Part shown: positions 8,399 to 16,605 of the stretch, piece after piece | How the letters are laid out: each line of letters begins with the position of its first letter | How positions within the stretch are numbered: position 1 is the stretch's first letter | Translations under genes and position numbers: made by a program | NCBI RefSeq assembly: GCF_009906855.1 | Contig: NZ_CP047650.1 | Coordinates: forward strand, 2,356,001 to 2,420,000 | Source: Xylophilus rhododendri | GTDB taxonomy: Bacteria; Pseudomonadota; Gammaproteobacteria; Burkholderiales; Burkholderiaceae_C | DNA: 64,000 nt | Reading direction: 5' to 3' | Notes under the pieces: model-generated | The model's database searches: none | Told to the model about the DNA's origin: nothing | The model's input: the letters and a program-made list of their open reading frames with translations, nothing else

Positions 8399-10282
8399 TC
8401 AGAGCATGTCGGTCACACGCGGCAGCCACAGGCTGACTTCGGGGATGAAGATCAGGCCCAGCAGCATCACCGCCAGCAGCACGAGGTATTTCATCATCGG
8501 GCGCATCACGTTCTCGATCCTGGTGCCGGTCATGGAGCAGGTGGCGAACAGGCCCAGGCCGAAGGGCGGGCTGAACAGCCCCAGGCCCATGGCCACCACC
8601 ATCACCACGCCGAAATGCAGCGGATGCACACCCACCTGCTGGGCGATGGGCGTGAGCAGCGGGCCGAAGATGATGAGCGCCGGTGCGCCTTCCAGGATGG
8701 CGCCGAAGACGGTCATCAGCAGCACCGAGGCCAGGATGAAACTCACCTTGCCGTAGTGGGCGGCCAGGTTGGTCATGAACTCCGAGACCAGCACCGGCAG
8801 CTGTTCGATGGTGAGCACGAAGGCCAGGCTGGAAGCCGCCGCCACGATGAACATGATGCTGGCGGCCATCGAGGCCGACTTCACGAACAGCCGCACCACC
8901 CCGCGCGGCGTGAGTTCCCGAAAGGCCAGGCCGCCCACCACCAGCGCATACACCACCGCGAAGGCCGACACCTCGGTGGAGGTGGCCACGCCGGAGGTGA
9001 CGCCCTTGCCGATCATGGTCACCATCACCAGCGCCACCAGGGCGCCGCCGAGCAGCGGGATCATGGGTTTCCTCAGCGGGAAGGCCAGCAGCGGATCGAC
9101 CTTGCGGCCCACGATGATGGCCATGGCGCACAGCCCCACGGCCATGGCCACCGCCGGCACGATGCCCGCGATGAACAGCCCGCCGATGGAGATGTTGGCG
9201 ACGAAACCCATGATGATCAGGTTGACGCAGGGCGGGATGGTCTCGGCCATCACCGCGGAGGCGGCCAGCACGGCGGCCGTCTCGTTGGGATCCTGTTTGG
9301 TGCGCCGCACGGCCGGCACGATGATGCCGCTGACCGCCGCGATGTCGGCGAGCTTGGAGCCCGACACGCCGGAGAAGAAGGCAGTCGCCACGATGGAGAT
9401 CACGTTCATCGATCCGCGCATGCGGCCGAACATCCGCACCAGCAGTTCGATCAGCCGCGAGGACATGCCGTTGGCCTCCATCAGCAGGCCGGCCAGCACG
9501 AAGAAGGGCACGGCCAGCAGCACGAAGTGGTCCATGCCGGCCATCACCTGCTGCGAGTAGATGACCATGGGCAGCGAGGGTTCGGCGATGAAGTAGATCA
9601 GCGCCGATGCGGCCAGCACGAAGGCGATGGGCACGCCGGCGATCAGGGTGCCGAAGAAGCAGGCGGTGAGCAGCATCCAGGGGCGGGCGTGCAGGCCTTC
9701 GGGGCTGAAGCTGTTCCAGGCCCAGGCGGCCAGGCCCAGCGCCACGCACAGGGCCAGGCTCGGCCAGCGCGTGGCGCGGTCGCCGCGCATCGCCTGCACG
9801 ACAGCCGCCACGATCATCAAGGCGCTGCCGATGCACACCGGCAGCACGTTCAGCCACTGCGGCAGGCCGATGGGCGTGGTCACGTTCACCGAGTCCTGCA
9901 GCAGCTCGACCGAGGAATAGAACAGCGCCGCCGCCGTGCCCGCCACCACCCAGGCGCCCACATGGCGGGCCACGGCCTGCGCGCTCTGCGGCAGCAGCTT
10001 GCGGAACAGGTCGATGCCCACATGCTCGCCCTTCAGCAACACCGTGGCGCCGCCCAGGAAGACCAGCACCACCATCAGGGCGCGAGCCACTTCCTCGGCC
10101 CAGTCCACCGGGCTGTGCAGGAAGTAGCGCAGGATGACCGATACGAAGATCACCCCCACGTTCAGCGCCAGCACGGCGGCGCAGATGTGTTCGATGCCGG
10201 AACAGGCCCGGCCCAGCCAGCCGGTGTCGGCGGCGACGTGGGGCGTGCCGGCCACCGCGTCCTGGAGTGTCATGGCGCTCAT
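8399..10282 (-). CDS. TRAP transporter permease, fused small and large subunits (DctQM)
   Basis: 627 residues. The first 170 or so residues form the four-helix DctQ-type small subunit, including the characteristic VDWAEEVAR segment. The rest is the 12-helix DctM large subunit with IPPCVNLIIMG and SIGGLFIAGI, close to the family's conserved IPPSxxLIIYG/SIGxLFxAG signatures. It takes up a carboxylate, or another small acid, delivered by the periplasmic receptor encoded 30 bases upstream, driven by a sodium or proton gradient. The fused architecture is common for TRAP systems. Start taken at ATG 10282; ATG 10273 is an alternative. Confidence 0.92.
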   Translation of the reverse strand: MSAMTLQDAVAGTPHVAADTGWLGRACSGIEHICAAVLALNVGVIFVSVILRYFLHSPVDWAEEVARALMVVLVFLGGATVLLKGEHVGIDLFRKLLPQSAQAVARHVGAWVVAGTAAALFYSSVELLQDSVNVTTPIGLPQWLNVLPVCIGSALMIVAAVVQAMRGDRATRWPSLALCVALGLAAWAWNSFSPEGLHARPWMLLTACFFGTLIAGVPIAFVLAASALIYFIAEPSLPMVIYSQQVMAGMDHFVLLAVPFFVLAGLLMEANGMSSRLIELLVRMFGRMRGSMNVISIVATAFFSGVSGSKLADIAAVSGIIVPAVRRTKQDPNETAAVLAASAVMAETIPPCVNLIIMGFVANISIGGLFIAGIVPAVAMAVGLCAMAIIVGRKVDPLLAFPLRKPMIPLLGGALVALVMVTMIGKGVTSGVATSTEVSAFAVVYALVVGGLAFRELTPRGVVRLFVKSASMAASIMFIVAAASSLAFVLTIEQLPVLVSEFMTNLAAHYGKVSFILASVLLMTVFGAILEGAPALIIFGPLLTPIAQQVGVHPLHFGVVMVVAMGLGLFSPPFGLGLFATCSMTGTRIENVMRPMMKYLVLLAVMLLGLIFIPEVSLWLPRVTDML

Positions 10283-10312
10283 CGTCGTCCTTCGAACGGG
10301 TGGGCCGCGGTT

Positions 10313-11347
10313 TCAGGCGCGCGTCTTGTTGATGATGTCCATGATCGGCTGGGTGGCCGGGTACTGCTTGATGACGCTGGGCCACAGGTCGGCCTGCATG
10401 CGGTCGCGCAGCAGCTTGCGGTCGGCGGCCGGCACTTCCACGAAGTTCATGCGCTGGGCCTTGAGGGTGGCCAGGGCCTCGGTGCCCTTGCTCAGGGCCA
10501 TTTCGCGCTGGTATCTGGAGGCCTCGTCGGCCGACTCCTGGAAGGCGGCGCGCAGCTCCGGCGGAATCTTGGCCATCGCGCGTTTGCCGATGGAGGTGCA
10601 GACGGGGCTGAAGAGGTGTTCGGTCAGCAGGCAGTGCTTGACCACCTCGTTGAACTTGCTCGACAGCACCGTGCCGGCATCGTGTTCGAAGCCTTCCACC
10701 ACGCCGGTCTGCACCGCCGTGTAGAGCTCGTTGATCGGGATCGGCGTGGGGATGGCGCCGAGCAGCTTGAAGGTCTCGATGAAGATGGGCGTGGGCAGCA
10801 CGCGGAGTTTCAGGCCCTTCAGGCCCGCCACGTTGGCCAGCGGCGCCTTGGTGTAGACGCTGCGCGAGTTGTAGTGCGAGGCGTATGCGATGAAGCTGGC
10901 CCCCGTGCGCTGCAGCAGCATGTCGTTGAAGGCCTTGCCCACGCCGCCGTTCATGGCGCGGGTCACATGCTCCCAGCTGTCGAAGACGAAACCCATGTCC
11001 AGCAGGGCCAGCTCGGGCAGGGCGGTGGCCCAGATCGAGGTGCCGGTGATCATCATGTCGATCGAGCCCAGGCGCACCTGCTGCACCACATCGGCTTCCT
11101 TGCCGAGCTGGCCGTTGGGGAAGTAATCGACCCGGATGCGGTCGCCCACGCGCTGCTTGAGGTTGCTGGAGAAACGGTCGATCCAGAGGAAGTGGGCGGA
11201 GCTGGGGTCGGCCGGCTGCGAGCCCGAGCAGCGCAGCACGATGGGCGCCGGTGCGGCCCAGGCGCGCGAGGCGTACGGCATGGCGGCGGCGGCTCCGCCA
11301 GCGGCGGCAAGGTGGATGAACGAGCGACGGCTGGTGAGCTTGGGCAT
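10313..11347 (-). CDS. TRAP transporter periplasmic substrate-binding protein (DctP family)
   Basis: 344 residues. The N-terminus has SRRSFIHLAAAGG then a hydrophobic stretch and an AWA cleavage site, suggesting Tat-type or Sec export. The mature part shows the DctP pattern: a GQLGKEADVVQQVRLGSIDMM segment early, then GLKLRVLPTPIF, whose arginine usually grips the substrate carboxylate, then the PINELYTAVQTGVVEGFEH block. First gene of the LacI/TRAP operon. Its promoter and tandem LacI-like operators lie directly upstream (11371-11428). The downstream dehydrogenase and lactone hydrolase suggest a hydroxy- or lactone-type acid as ligand (inference). Confidence 0.92.
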   Translation of the reverse strand: MPKLTSRRSFIHLAAAGGAAAAMPYASRAWAAPAPIVLRCSGSQPADPSSAHFLWIDRFSSNLKQRVGDRIRVDYFPNGQLGKEADVVQQVRLGSIDMMITGTSIWATALPELALLDMGFVFDSWEHVTRAMNGGVGKAFNDMLLQRTGASFIAYASHYNSRSVYTKAPLANVAGLKGLKLRVLPTPIFIETFKLLGAIPTPIPINELYTAVQTGVVEGFEHDAGTVLSSKFNEVVKHCLLTEHLFSPVCTSIGKRAMAKIPPELRAAFQESADEASRYQREMALSKGTEALATLKAQRMNFVEVPAADRKLLRDRMQADLWPSVIKQYPATQPIMDIINKTRA

Positions 11348-11370
11348 GGCGTTTGTCTCGGTATTTAGTT

Positions 11371-11398
11371 AGTAAAACGTTTTACTAAAACGTTTCAC
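11371..11398 (-). promoter_or_regulatory. Tandem LacI-type operators in front of the TRAP operon
   Basis: AGTAAAACGTTTTACT at 11371-11386 is a perfect 16-base palindrome. A second, overlapping half-matching copy, CTAAAACGTTTCAC, follows at 11384-11397. The central AACGTT with flanking AAA/TTT is the typical LacI-family operator form. The sites fall between the -10 element and the start codon, the place for repression by blocking RNA polymerase. Confidence 0.75.
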
Positions 11399-11400
11399 GA

Positions 11401-11428
11401 ATCTTATTTGCCGAGCTGACGCTTGCAA
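11401..11428 (-). promoter_or_regulatory. Sigma-70 type promoter of the TRAP/LacI operon
   Basis: On the minus strand a TTGCAA -35 element (11428-11423) is separated by 16 bases from a TAAGAT -10 element (11406-11401). The LacI-like operators start directly downstream and would cover the transcription start near 11394. Read by eye. Confidence 0.55.
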
Positions 11429-11466
11429 CAGGGGCTAACCCTGGCCGTGCTGAACGTGGGGGCGGC

Positions 11467-12732
11467 TTATTTGCCGGTCAGGCGCTGCCAGGTGCGCATC
11501 AGGAAACCGGCCCGCAGCACCTCGGCCTGCGCCACCAGCGGCGCCTCGCCCACCGGCTGGCCGTTGACCTTGGCCACCACCTTGCCGATCACCGCGCCCT
11601 TGGCCACCGGCGCCTCCAGGTTGGGCAGCACTTCGGTGGTGGTCTGCACCTGCTGGCCGCGCGGCACCATCAGCGACCAGGGCGACTGCAGGCCGGCGGC
11701 GACGGTATCCACCGTGCCGAAGCGCACGGCCGGCGAGGCCACCACCGCATTGGGCTGCACCGGCGTGACCTTCTCGAAATTGTTGAAGCCCCAGCCCAGC
11801 AGGGTGCGGGTGGCATCGGCGCGCGCCTGGGCGCTGGAGGTGTTGAGCATCACCGTGATCAGCCGCGTGCCGTTGCGCTTGGACGAGGTGACCAGGCAAT
11901 AGCCGGCCTCCTGCGTGTGGCCGGTCTTCAGGCCGTCGACCGTGGAGTCGGTGTAGAGCAGCGCGTTGCGGTTGCCCTGCTTGATGCCGTTGTACTTGAA
12001 CTCGCGCTCGGCGTAGAGCGGATAGAAGTCCGAGCTGTCGCGGATGATGGCGCGGGCCAGGATCGCCAGGTCGCGCGCCGAGGACTTGTGCTCCGGATCC
12101 GGCAGGCCGGTCGGGTTGACGAAATGCGTGTGGGTCATGCCCAGGCGCTGGGCCTCGGCGTTCATCAGCTTGGCGAAGTTTTCTTCCGAGCCGGCCATGT
12201 GCTCGGCGATGGCCTTGGAGGCATCGTTGCCCGACTGGATGATGATGCCGCGCAGCAGGTCGATGACAGTGGCCTGGCCGTTGAGCGGCAGGTACATGCA
12301 GGACTCGGTGCTGGAGCCGCGGCACCAGGCGTTCTGGCTGACCGACACCAGGTCGGTCTGCTTGAGCTTGCCCGAGCGCAGGGCCTGCTCGACCAGGAAG
12401 CTGGTCATCATCTTGGTGAGGGAGGCGGGCGGCAGGGCTTCGTCGGGGTTGGCCGAGGCGAGCACCTCGCCGGAGTCGAAGTCCATCAGCAGCCAGGCCT
12501 TGGCCGGCAGGGAGGGCGCGCCGCCGGGGGCGCTGGTCTGGCCGGCCAGCAGGGGCACGCCGGAGGCGGCGGCTGCGGCAGCGGCTGCGGCCCGGGGCGC
12601 CTTGGCCGATTTGGCGGCCTTGGCGGCCGCGGGCTTGGCGGCGTGGGACGCCGCCTGCGCGCCGACACCGACCGTCAGGCAGGTCGCGGCGATCAGGAAG
12701 GTGGAGGAAAGGGTGGAGATCTTGTTGGGCAT
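11467..12732 (-). CDS. dacC: D-alanyl-D-alanine carboxypeptidase (PBP5/6, DacA/DacC family)
   Basis: 421 residues. A signal peptide ends at AQA (about residue 27). All three penicillin-binding motifs are present: SLTK at 104-107 (Ser104 nucleophile), SGN at 167-169 and KTG at 269-271. The C-terminal 90 or so residues form the PBP5-type beta domain and end in an amphipathic stretch (LRAGFLMRTWQRL) for membrane attachment. It trims the terminal D-Ala from peptidoglycan pentapeptides in the periplasm. Unusual is a long Ala/Lys/Pro-rich linker (about residues 28-60, with a run of alanines) between signal peptide and catalytic domain. dacA is an equally likely symbol. Monocistronic. Confidence 0.92.
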   Translation of the reverse strand: MPNKISTLSSTFLIAATCLTVGVGAQAASHAAKPAAAKAAKSAKAPRAAAAAAAAASGVPLLAGQTSAPGGAPSLPAKAWLLMDFDSGEVLASANPDEALPPASLTKMMTSFLVEQALRSGKLKQTDLVSVSQNAWCRGSSTESCMYLPLNGQATVIDLLRGIIIQSGNDASKAIAEHMAGSEENFAKLMNAEAQRLGMTHTHFVNPTGLPDPEHKSSARDLAILARAIIRDSSDFYPLYAEREFKYNGIKQGNRNALLYTDSTVDGLKTGHTQEAGYCLVTSSKRNGTRLITVMLNTSSAQARADATRTLLGWGFNNFEKVTPVQPNAVVASPAVRFGTVDTVAAGLQSPWSLMVPRGQQVQTTTEVLPNLEAPVAKGAVIGKVVAKVNGQPVGEAPLVAQAEVLRAGFLMRTWQRLTGK

Positions 12733-12820
12733 GGAATTTTGTGCGGGCTTGCCGGGTACCGGCGGATCGCCAGGCAGCCCAGCCGGCGATTATCGAACGC
12801 CGCAAGCGCGTCTTCGGGTA

Positions 12821-13666
12821 CTAGCCCTGGGAATCGGGTAACAGTCGGATGCCGGATCGCTGGGTGAACTCCTGGTAGCTGATGGGCTTGGGGCTGTGTT
12901 TGCCGGCCGAGTTCTCCATCCAGTAGGCCCAGACGCGGCGCTCGCCCCGGGCGTACACCACCTTCCAGGTGTGGCTGGGCACCCAGACCTTGCCGGGGCC
13001 GACGGTCGAAGGGCGCTGGCTGAAGGCGGGGCCGGTGAAGACGAACACGTCGTCGCCCGCCCGCGCCGCGTACTTGCGGGTGGCCTGCTCGATCTGGTTC
13101 CAGTCGCGCTGGTTCAGCTCGGGTGCCTGCGGAACCATATTGGCCAGGGAGAAGGACTGCGCCTTGGCCGCATCGGTCGCCATGTCGCCGGCTGGCGCCA
13201 TGTGCCCGCGGTCGTAGCCGCTGCCGCTGTAGTCGGCCAGCTGGGCGCGATCGGCCGAGGGCAGCCGCGCCTCCGGATAGAAATGGTCGACCCGCTTCAC
13301 GCCCTTGGCGGCCGCGACACTCGCCTGCGTCAGCCGCTCGACCGAATAGACCGGCGTCTTGCTCTGGCCCGAATGCAGCACCGCATAACCCTCGAAGCAC
13401 AACGCCCGCTGCTGGCCCGGCCAGGCCACCGCCGGCACGAAGCCGGGGAAATGCTGCAGGCACTGCTCGAAGGCGCCGGCGCCCGGCGTCGCGCCGCCGG
13501 CCTTGGCCACCGCCGGGTTGCCCGGCGCCGCCTCGAAGGGCGTCACGCCGCAGCCCGGCACCTGCAGCATCGCCACCACGCCCATCACCAGCGCCAGCCC
13601 CAGCCGGCGCGCGACGGTGACGGCCCCTGTCTTCAGGCTCCTGGCCTGCCCTCTCCGTTTTGCCAT
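12821..13666 (-). CDS. DNA/RNA non-specific endonuclease (beta-beta-alpha metal, NucA type)
   Basis: 281 residues. The catalytic DRGH motif is at 152-155 (His155 general base), followed by MAPAGDM. ANMVPQ at 175-180 supplies the metal-binding asparagine (Asn176), and NQRDWNQIE continues the family pattern. A hydrophobic N-terminal segment (residues 22-38) ends at VPGCG, which could be a lipoprotein or ordinary signal sequence, so the enzyme should be exported and act in the periplasm or outside. It would digest extracellular nucleic acid for nutrients. Next to the D,D-carboxypeptidase but separated by 88 bases, with no sign of a toxin/immunity pair. Confidence 0.88.
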   Translation of the reverse strand: MAKRRGQARSLKTGAVTVARRLGLALVMGVVAMLQVPGCGVTPFEAAPGNPAVAKAGGATPGAGAFEQCLQHFPGFVPAVAWPGQQRALCFEGYAVLHSGQSKTPVYSVERLTQASVAAAKGVKRVDHFYPEARLPSADRAQLADYSGSGYDRGHMAPAGDMATDAAKAQSFSLANMVPQAPELNQRDWNQIEQATRKYAARAGDDVFVFTGPAFSQRPSTVGPGKVWVPSHTWKVVYARGERRVWAYWMENSAGKHSPKPISYQEFTQRSGIRLLPDSQG

Positions 13667-13763
13667 CCATCGATCATCTCAGGGAATACAAGCATCTTTG
13701 TTCGAGATACAAGAAACACTGGACGATCGGAAAGGACGGCTCCGGTTTCAGCTCAGCGCAAGC

Positions 13764-14813
13764 TCAGGCCTGCTGCAGGCGCTTGACCAGCGCCGCGCCG
13801 GTGGCCTTGGTGCCCAGCCTGCCGCTGACGTCCCGGGTGGCCTCGCCCGCGGCGATGCCTGCGGCCACGGCCTCGTCGATGGCCTTGGATGCCTGCAGAA
13901 AGCGCGCGTCGTTCTGCTTCTGCCCATACCAGCCGAGCAGCTGCGCGGCGGAGAGCACCTGCGAGAAGGGATTGGCGATGTCCTGCCCGGCGATGTCCGG
14001 CGCCGAGCCGTGGGCGGCCTGGCCCATGGCGGCATCGGCACCGGCGTTGAGCGAGCCGCCCAGGCCGATGCTGCCCGAGAGCTCCGAGGTGAGGTCCGAC
14101 AGGATGTCGCCGAACATATTGGTGGTGACGATCACGTCGTAGCGCTGCGGGTGGCGCACCACCAGGGCCATCATCGCGTCGACGATGACGTCGTCCACCA
14201 CCACTTCCGGATAGTCCTTGGCCACCTCGCGGCAGACATCGACGAACATGCCGTCGCAGATCTTCAGCACGCTGGCCTTGTGCACGATGGTGACGTGCTT
14301 GCGGCGGGTCATCGCCAGCTCAAAAGCCGAGCGGGCAATCCGTTCGCAGCAGACCCGGGTGATACGGCGCATGGAGATGGCCACGTCCCTGGTCACCAGG
14401 ATCTCGCTGCCGCCGGACTCCATGTTGCGGTCGGCGTAGAAGCCCTCGGTGTTCTCGCGCACCACCACCAGGTCGAACTCGCCGAAACGGTGGTCCATGC
14501 CGGCATACGTGCGGGCCGGGCGGATGTTGGCGTAGAGGTCCAGGCCCTTGCGGAAATGCTTCGACGCGTTGATCTGGTTCGGGTACTCGTAGGCCGAGGC
14601 CGGGCCGAGCATGAGGGCGTCGGCGGCCTTGACCTTGTCCAGCAGTTCGGGGCGCACGGTGGCGCCGTATTGCTCCATGCTGGCGTGGCCGGCCACGTCG
14701 TGGTCGAGGGTGATGCCCAGGCCGAAACGGGCGGACACGGTCTCCAGCACATCGACGGCCACGGCCATGGTTTCCGGGCCGATGCCGTCACCGGGCAGAA
14801 CTACGATTTTCAT
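13764..14813 (-). CDS. Isocitrate/isopropylmalate dehydrogenase family protein (tartrate dehydrogenase-like)
   Basis: 349 residues, full length for the beta-decarboxylating dehydrogenase family: LPGDGIGPE near the N-terminus, the substrate-arginine region LDLYANIRPART, the VHKASVLK lysine block, the metal-binding aspartates in DVIVDAMM and FGDILSD, and the HGSAPDIAG cofactor loop. It oxidises and decarboxylates a 2-hydroxy acid with NAD(P). Sequence alone does not decide among tartrate, D-malate, isocitrate and homoisocitrate. It follows a Bug-type receptor gene by 37 bases, so an organic acid brought in by that receptor is the likely substrate. A dedicated leuB for leucine synthesis is less likely, as no leu genes are nearby. 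Confidence 0.85.
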   Translation of the reverse strand: MKIVVLPGDGIGPETMAVAVDVLETVSARFGLGITLDHDVAGHASMEQYGATVRPELLDKVKAADALMLGPASAYEYPNQINASKHFRKGLDLYANIRPARTYAGMDHRFGEFDLVVVRENTEGFYADRNMESGGSEILVTRDVAISMRRITRVCCERIARSAFELAMTRRKHVTIVHKASVLKICDGMFVDVCREVAKDYPEVVVDDVIVDAMMALVVRHPQRYDVIVTTNMFGDILSDLTSELSGSIGLGGSLNAGADAAMGQAAHGSAPDIAGQDIANPFSQVLSAAQLLGWYGQKQNDARFLQASKAIDEAVAAGIAAGEATRDVSGRLGTKATGAALVKRLQQA

Positions 14814-14850
14814 GGGATGCCTTGGGGAAGAAAGGAAAAGGGTTGGCCGC

Positions 14851-15840
14851 TCACTGCAGCTTGAGGTTGGCGTTCTTGACCACCGCGCGCCAGTTGCTCA
14901 GCTCGGTGCCCAGCACCTTGCGGAAATCCTCGGCGCTGCCGCTGTAGGTTTCGGCGCCCTCGCTGCTCAGCCGGTCCTTCACCGCGCCCTTGGCGGCGGC
15001 CTGGTTGATGGCCTGGTTGAGCTGGGCGACCAGGGCGGCAGGCATGCGGGGCGGCGCCAGCACGCCCCACCAGGTGGTGATGTCGAAGCCCTTGACGCCC
15101 GACTCGATCATGGTCGGCACCTGCGGATACAGCGGCGAGCGGGTGGCGCCGGTCACCGCCAGCAGCGAGACCTTGTCCTCCTTCACATAGGGCAGGATGG
15201 TCGGCACGGTGGCGAAGAAGAGCTGCACCCGGTCGGCCAGCAGGTCCAGCGTGGCGGGGCCGCTGCCCTTGTAGGGCACATGGGTCAGGTTGAGCTGGGT
15301 CTTCTGCTTGAACAGCTCGCCGGCCAGGTGGTTGATGCTGCCGGGGCCGGCGGAGCAGAAGTCCAGGCCGGCCGGCCGCTTGCGGGCGGCGTCCATCAGG
15401 CCGGCCACGTCGTGCACGCCCAGTTCCTTGCTGGCCACCACCATCAGCGGGCCGCGGCCCAGCATGGCGATGGGGGTGAAGTCCTGGTCCACCTTGTAGG
15501 GCGTGGCGGAGGTCACCGCGTTGGTCACGAAGGTGGAGGTGGCGAAGAGCAGCGTGTAGCCGTCCGCCGTGGCCTTGGCGACGGACTGCGCGCCGATGAT
15601 GCCGCCGCCACCGCCGCGGTTGTCCACCACCACCCCCACGCCGAGCTTCTCGCCCAGCGTCTTGGCCAGGTCGCGGGCGATGGTGTCGGTGCCGCCGCCG
15701 GCGGCGAAGGGCACGATCAGGGTGATGGGGCGCGAGGGATAGGGCTCGGCCGCGGCGGCCGGCAAGGCCATGGCGCAGAAGCCGGCGGCCAGCAGGGTGC
15801 GGCGGGCGGCCTTGCGGCTCCCGAGAATGGAATCGAACAT
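14851..15840 (-). CDS. Bug/TctC family tripartite tricarboxylate transporter receptor
   Basis: 329 residues with an N-terminal export signal ending PAAAAE. The mature start YPSRPITLIVPFAAGGGTD, the VVVDNRGGGGG block and the ADGYTLLF block are the hallmarks of the Bordetella uptake gene (Bug) family, periplasmic receptors for small carboxylates and other metabolites. No TctA/TctB permease is nearby. It precedes the isopropylmalate-type dehydrogenase in the same direction, forming a receptor-enzyme pair. Confidence 0.93.
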   Translation of the reverse strand: MFDSILGSRKAARRTLLAAGFCAMALPAAAAEPYPSRPITLIVPFAAGGGTDTIARDLAKTLGEKLGVGVVVDNRGGGGGIIGAQSVAKATADGYTLLFATSTFVTNAVTSATPYKVDQDFTPIAMLGRGPLMVVASKELGVHDVAGLMDAARKRPAGLDFCSAGPGSINHLAGELFKQKTQLNLTHVPYKGSGPATLDLLADRVQLFFATVPTILPYVKEDKVSLLAVTGATRSPLYPQVPTMIESGVKGFDITTWWGVLAPPRMPAALVAQLNQAINQAAAKGAVKDRLSSEGAETYSGSAEDFRKVLGTELSNWRAVVKNANLKLQ

Positions 15841-15897
15841 CGAAAGTCTCCGTTGGTTTGAATCTGGGGCGCGTGGCTTGGCCGACGCGCGGCGGTA

Positions 15898-16560
15898 TCA
15901 GGACCGGGGCTCTGCGGCCTCTTTCTGCCGCTGGCGCAGCAGGCGCAGGCGCGCCGAGAGCGCCTGCTGGATATGGGATTCGGCTGCCGCGCGGGCGGCC
16001 TCGGCATCCCGGCGCCGGAAGGCGTCGAGGATGGCGGCGTGCTCGGCGTTGGCCACCTGCGCCCGCTCGGGCGAGGCCAGGGTGCTCTGGCCGAGCAGGT
16101 AGGTGGAATCGGTGATCGACTGCAGCGATCGGATCAGGTGCCGGTTGTGCGCCGCCGCGTAGATCGCCTCGTGGAATTCCAGGTTGAGCGCCACCGGCTC
16201 GCCGCCCGCCTCGGCGTCGGCCAGGATGGAGGCCATGTTGGCGATCTCGGCGGCCGTGGCGTGCTGGGCCGCGAAGGCCGCCGCCGCGCCTTCGAGCACC
16301 TGGCGCATGGCGTACAGCTCGTGCACCGCCTGGGCATCCAGCGAGGTGACGACCAGGCCACGCCGGGGCTCCTGGGTCAGCAGGCCTTCATCCTGCAGGC
16401 GCTTCAAGGACTCGCGCACCGGCGTGCGGCCCAGGCCCAGCAGCTCGGCCACTTCCAGCTCGCGCAGCCGGGTCTGCTGGTTGAAGCGGCCGGTGAGGAT
16501 GTTGTGCTTGATGCGCTGGTAGGCGGCCTGCGCCTGCGATTTGTCTCGGGTGATCGGCAT
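15898..16560 (-). CDS. GntR family transcriptional regulator (FCD/FadR subfamily)
   Basis: About 220 residues. A winged helix-turn-helix occupies residues 10-70 (RLRELEVAELLGLGRTPVRESLKRLQDEGLL), followed by an all-helical FCD domain with the conserved EFHEAIYAAAHNRHL metal and ligand block. The frame opens at ATG 16596, but the first 12 codons lie inside a perfect 10-base inverted repeat, so I prefer ATG 16560 (MPITRDK); ATG 16566 is possible. It lies 45 bases after the IclR gene and upstream of the Bug/dehydrogenase pair, which it probably controls. Confidence 0.87.
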   Translation of the reverse strand: MPITRDKSQAQAAYQRIKHNILTGRFNQQTRLRELEVAELLGLGRTPVRESLKRLQDEGLLTQEPRRGLVVTSLDAQAVHELYAMRQVLEGAAAAFAAQHATAAEIANMASILADAEAGGEPVALNLEFHEAIYAAAHNRHLIRSLQSITDSTYLLGQSTLASPERAQVANAEHAAILDAFRRRDAEAARAAAESHIQQALSARLRLLRQRQKEAAEPRS

Positions 16561-16590
16561 CTGCATATTTTTGCATACATAAATATGCAG
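16561..16590. promoter_or_regulatory. Inverted repeat at the GntR gene start, likely autoregulatory operator
   Basis: CTGCATATTT (16561-16570) and AAATATGCAG (16581-16590) form a perfect 10-base inverted repeat around TTGCATACAT. It is markedly AT-rich against its surroundings and sits directly upstream of the probable GntR start codon, a usual place for autoregulation in FCD-type GntR genes. Confidence 0.55.
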
Positions 16591-16605
16591 ATGCAATGCC
16601 GCGCC

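Noticed and set aside
8255..11368. A 1037-codon plus-strand open frame rich in His, Gly, Arg and Gln
   Set aside because: It is antisense to the TRAP genes, which have convincing family motifs; its composition is the usual antisense artefact of high-GC coding DNA.
12821..13666. The exported nuclease as a polymorphic or contact-dependent toxin
   Set aside because: No immunity gene, delivery domain or repeat region accompanies it; it looks like an ordinary secreted NucA-type nuclease.
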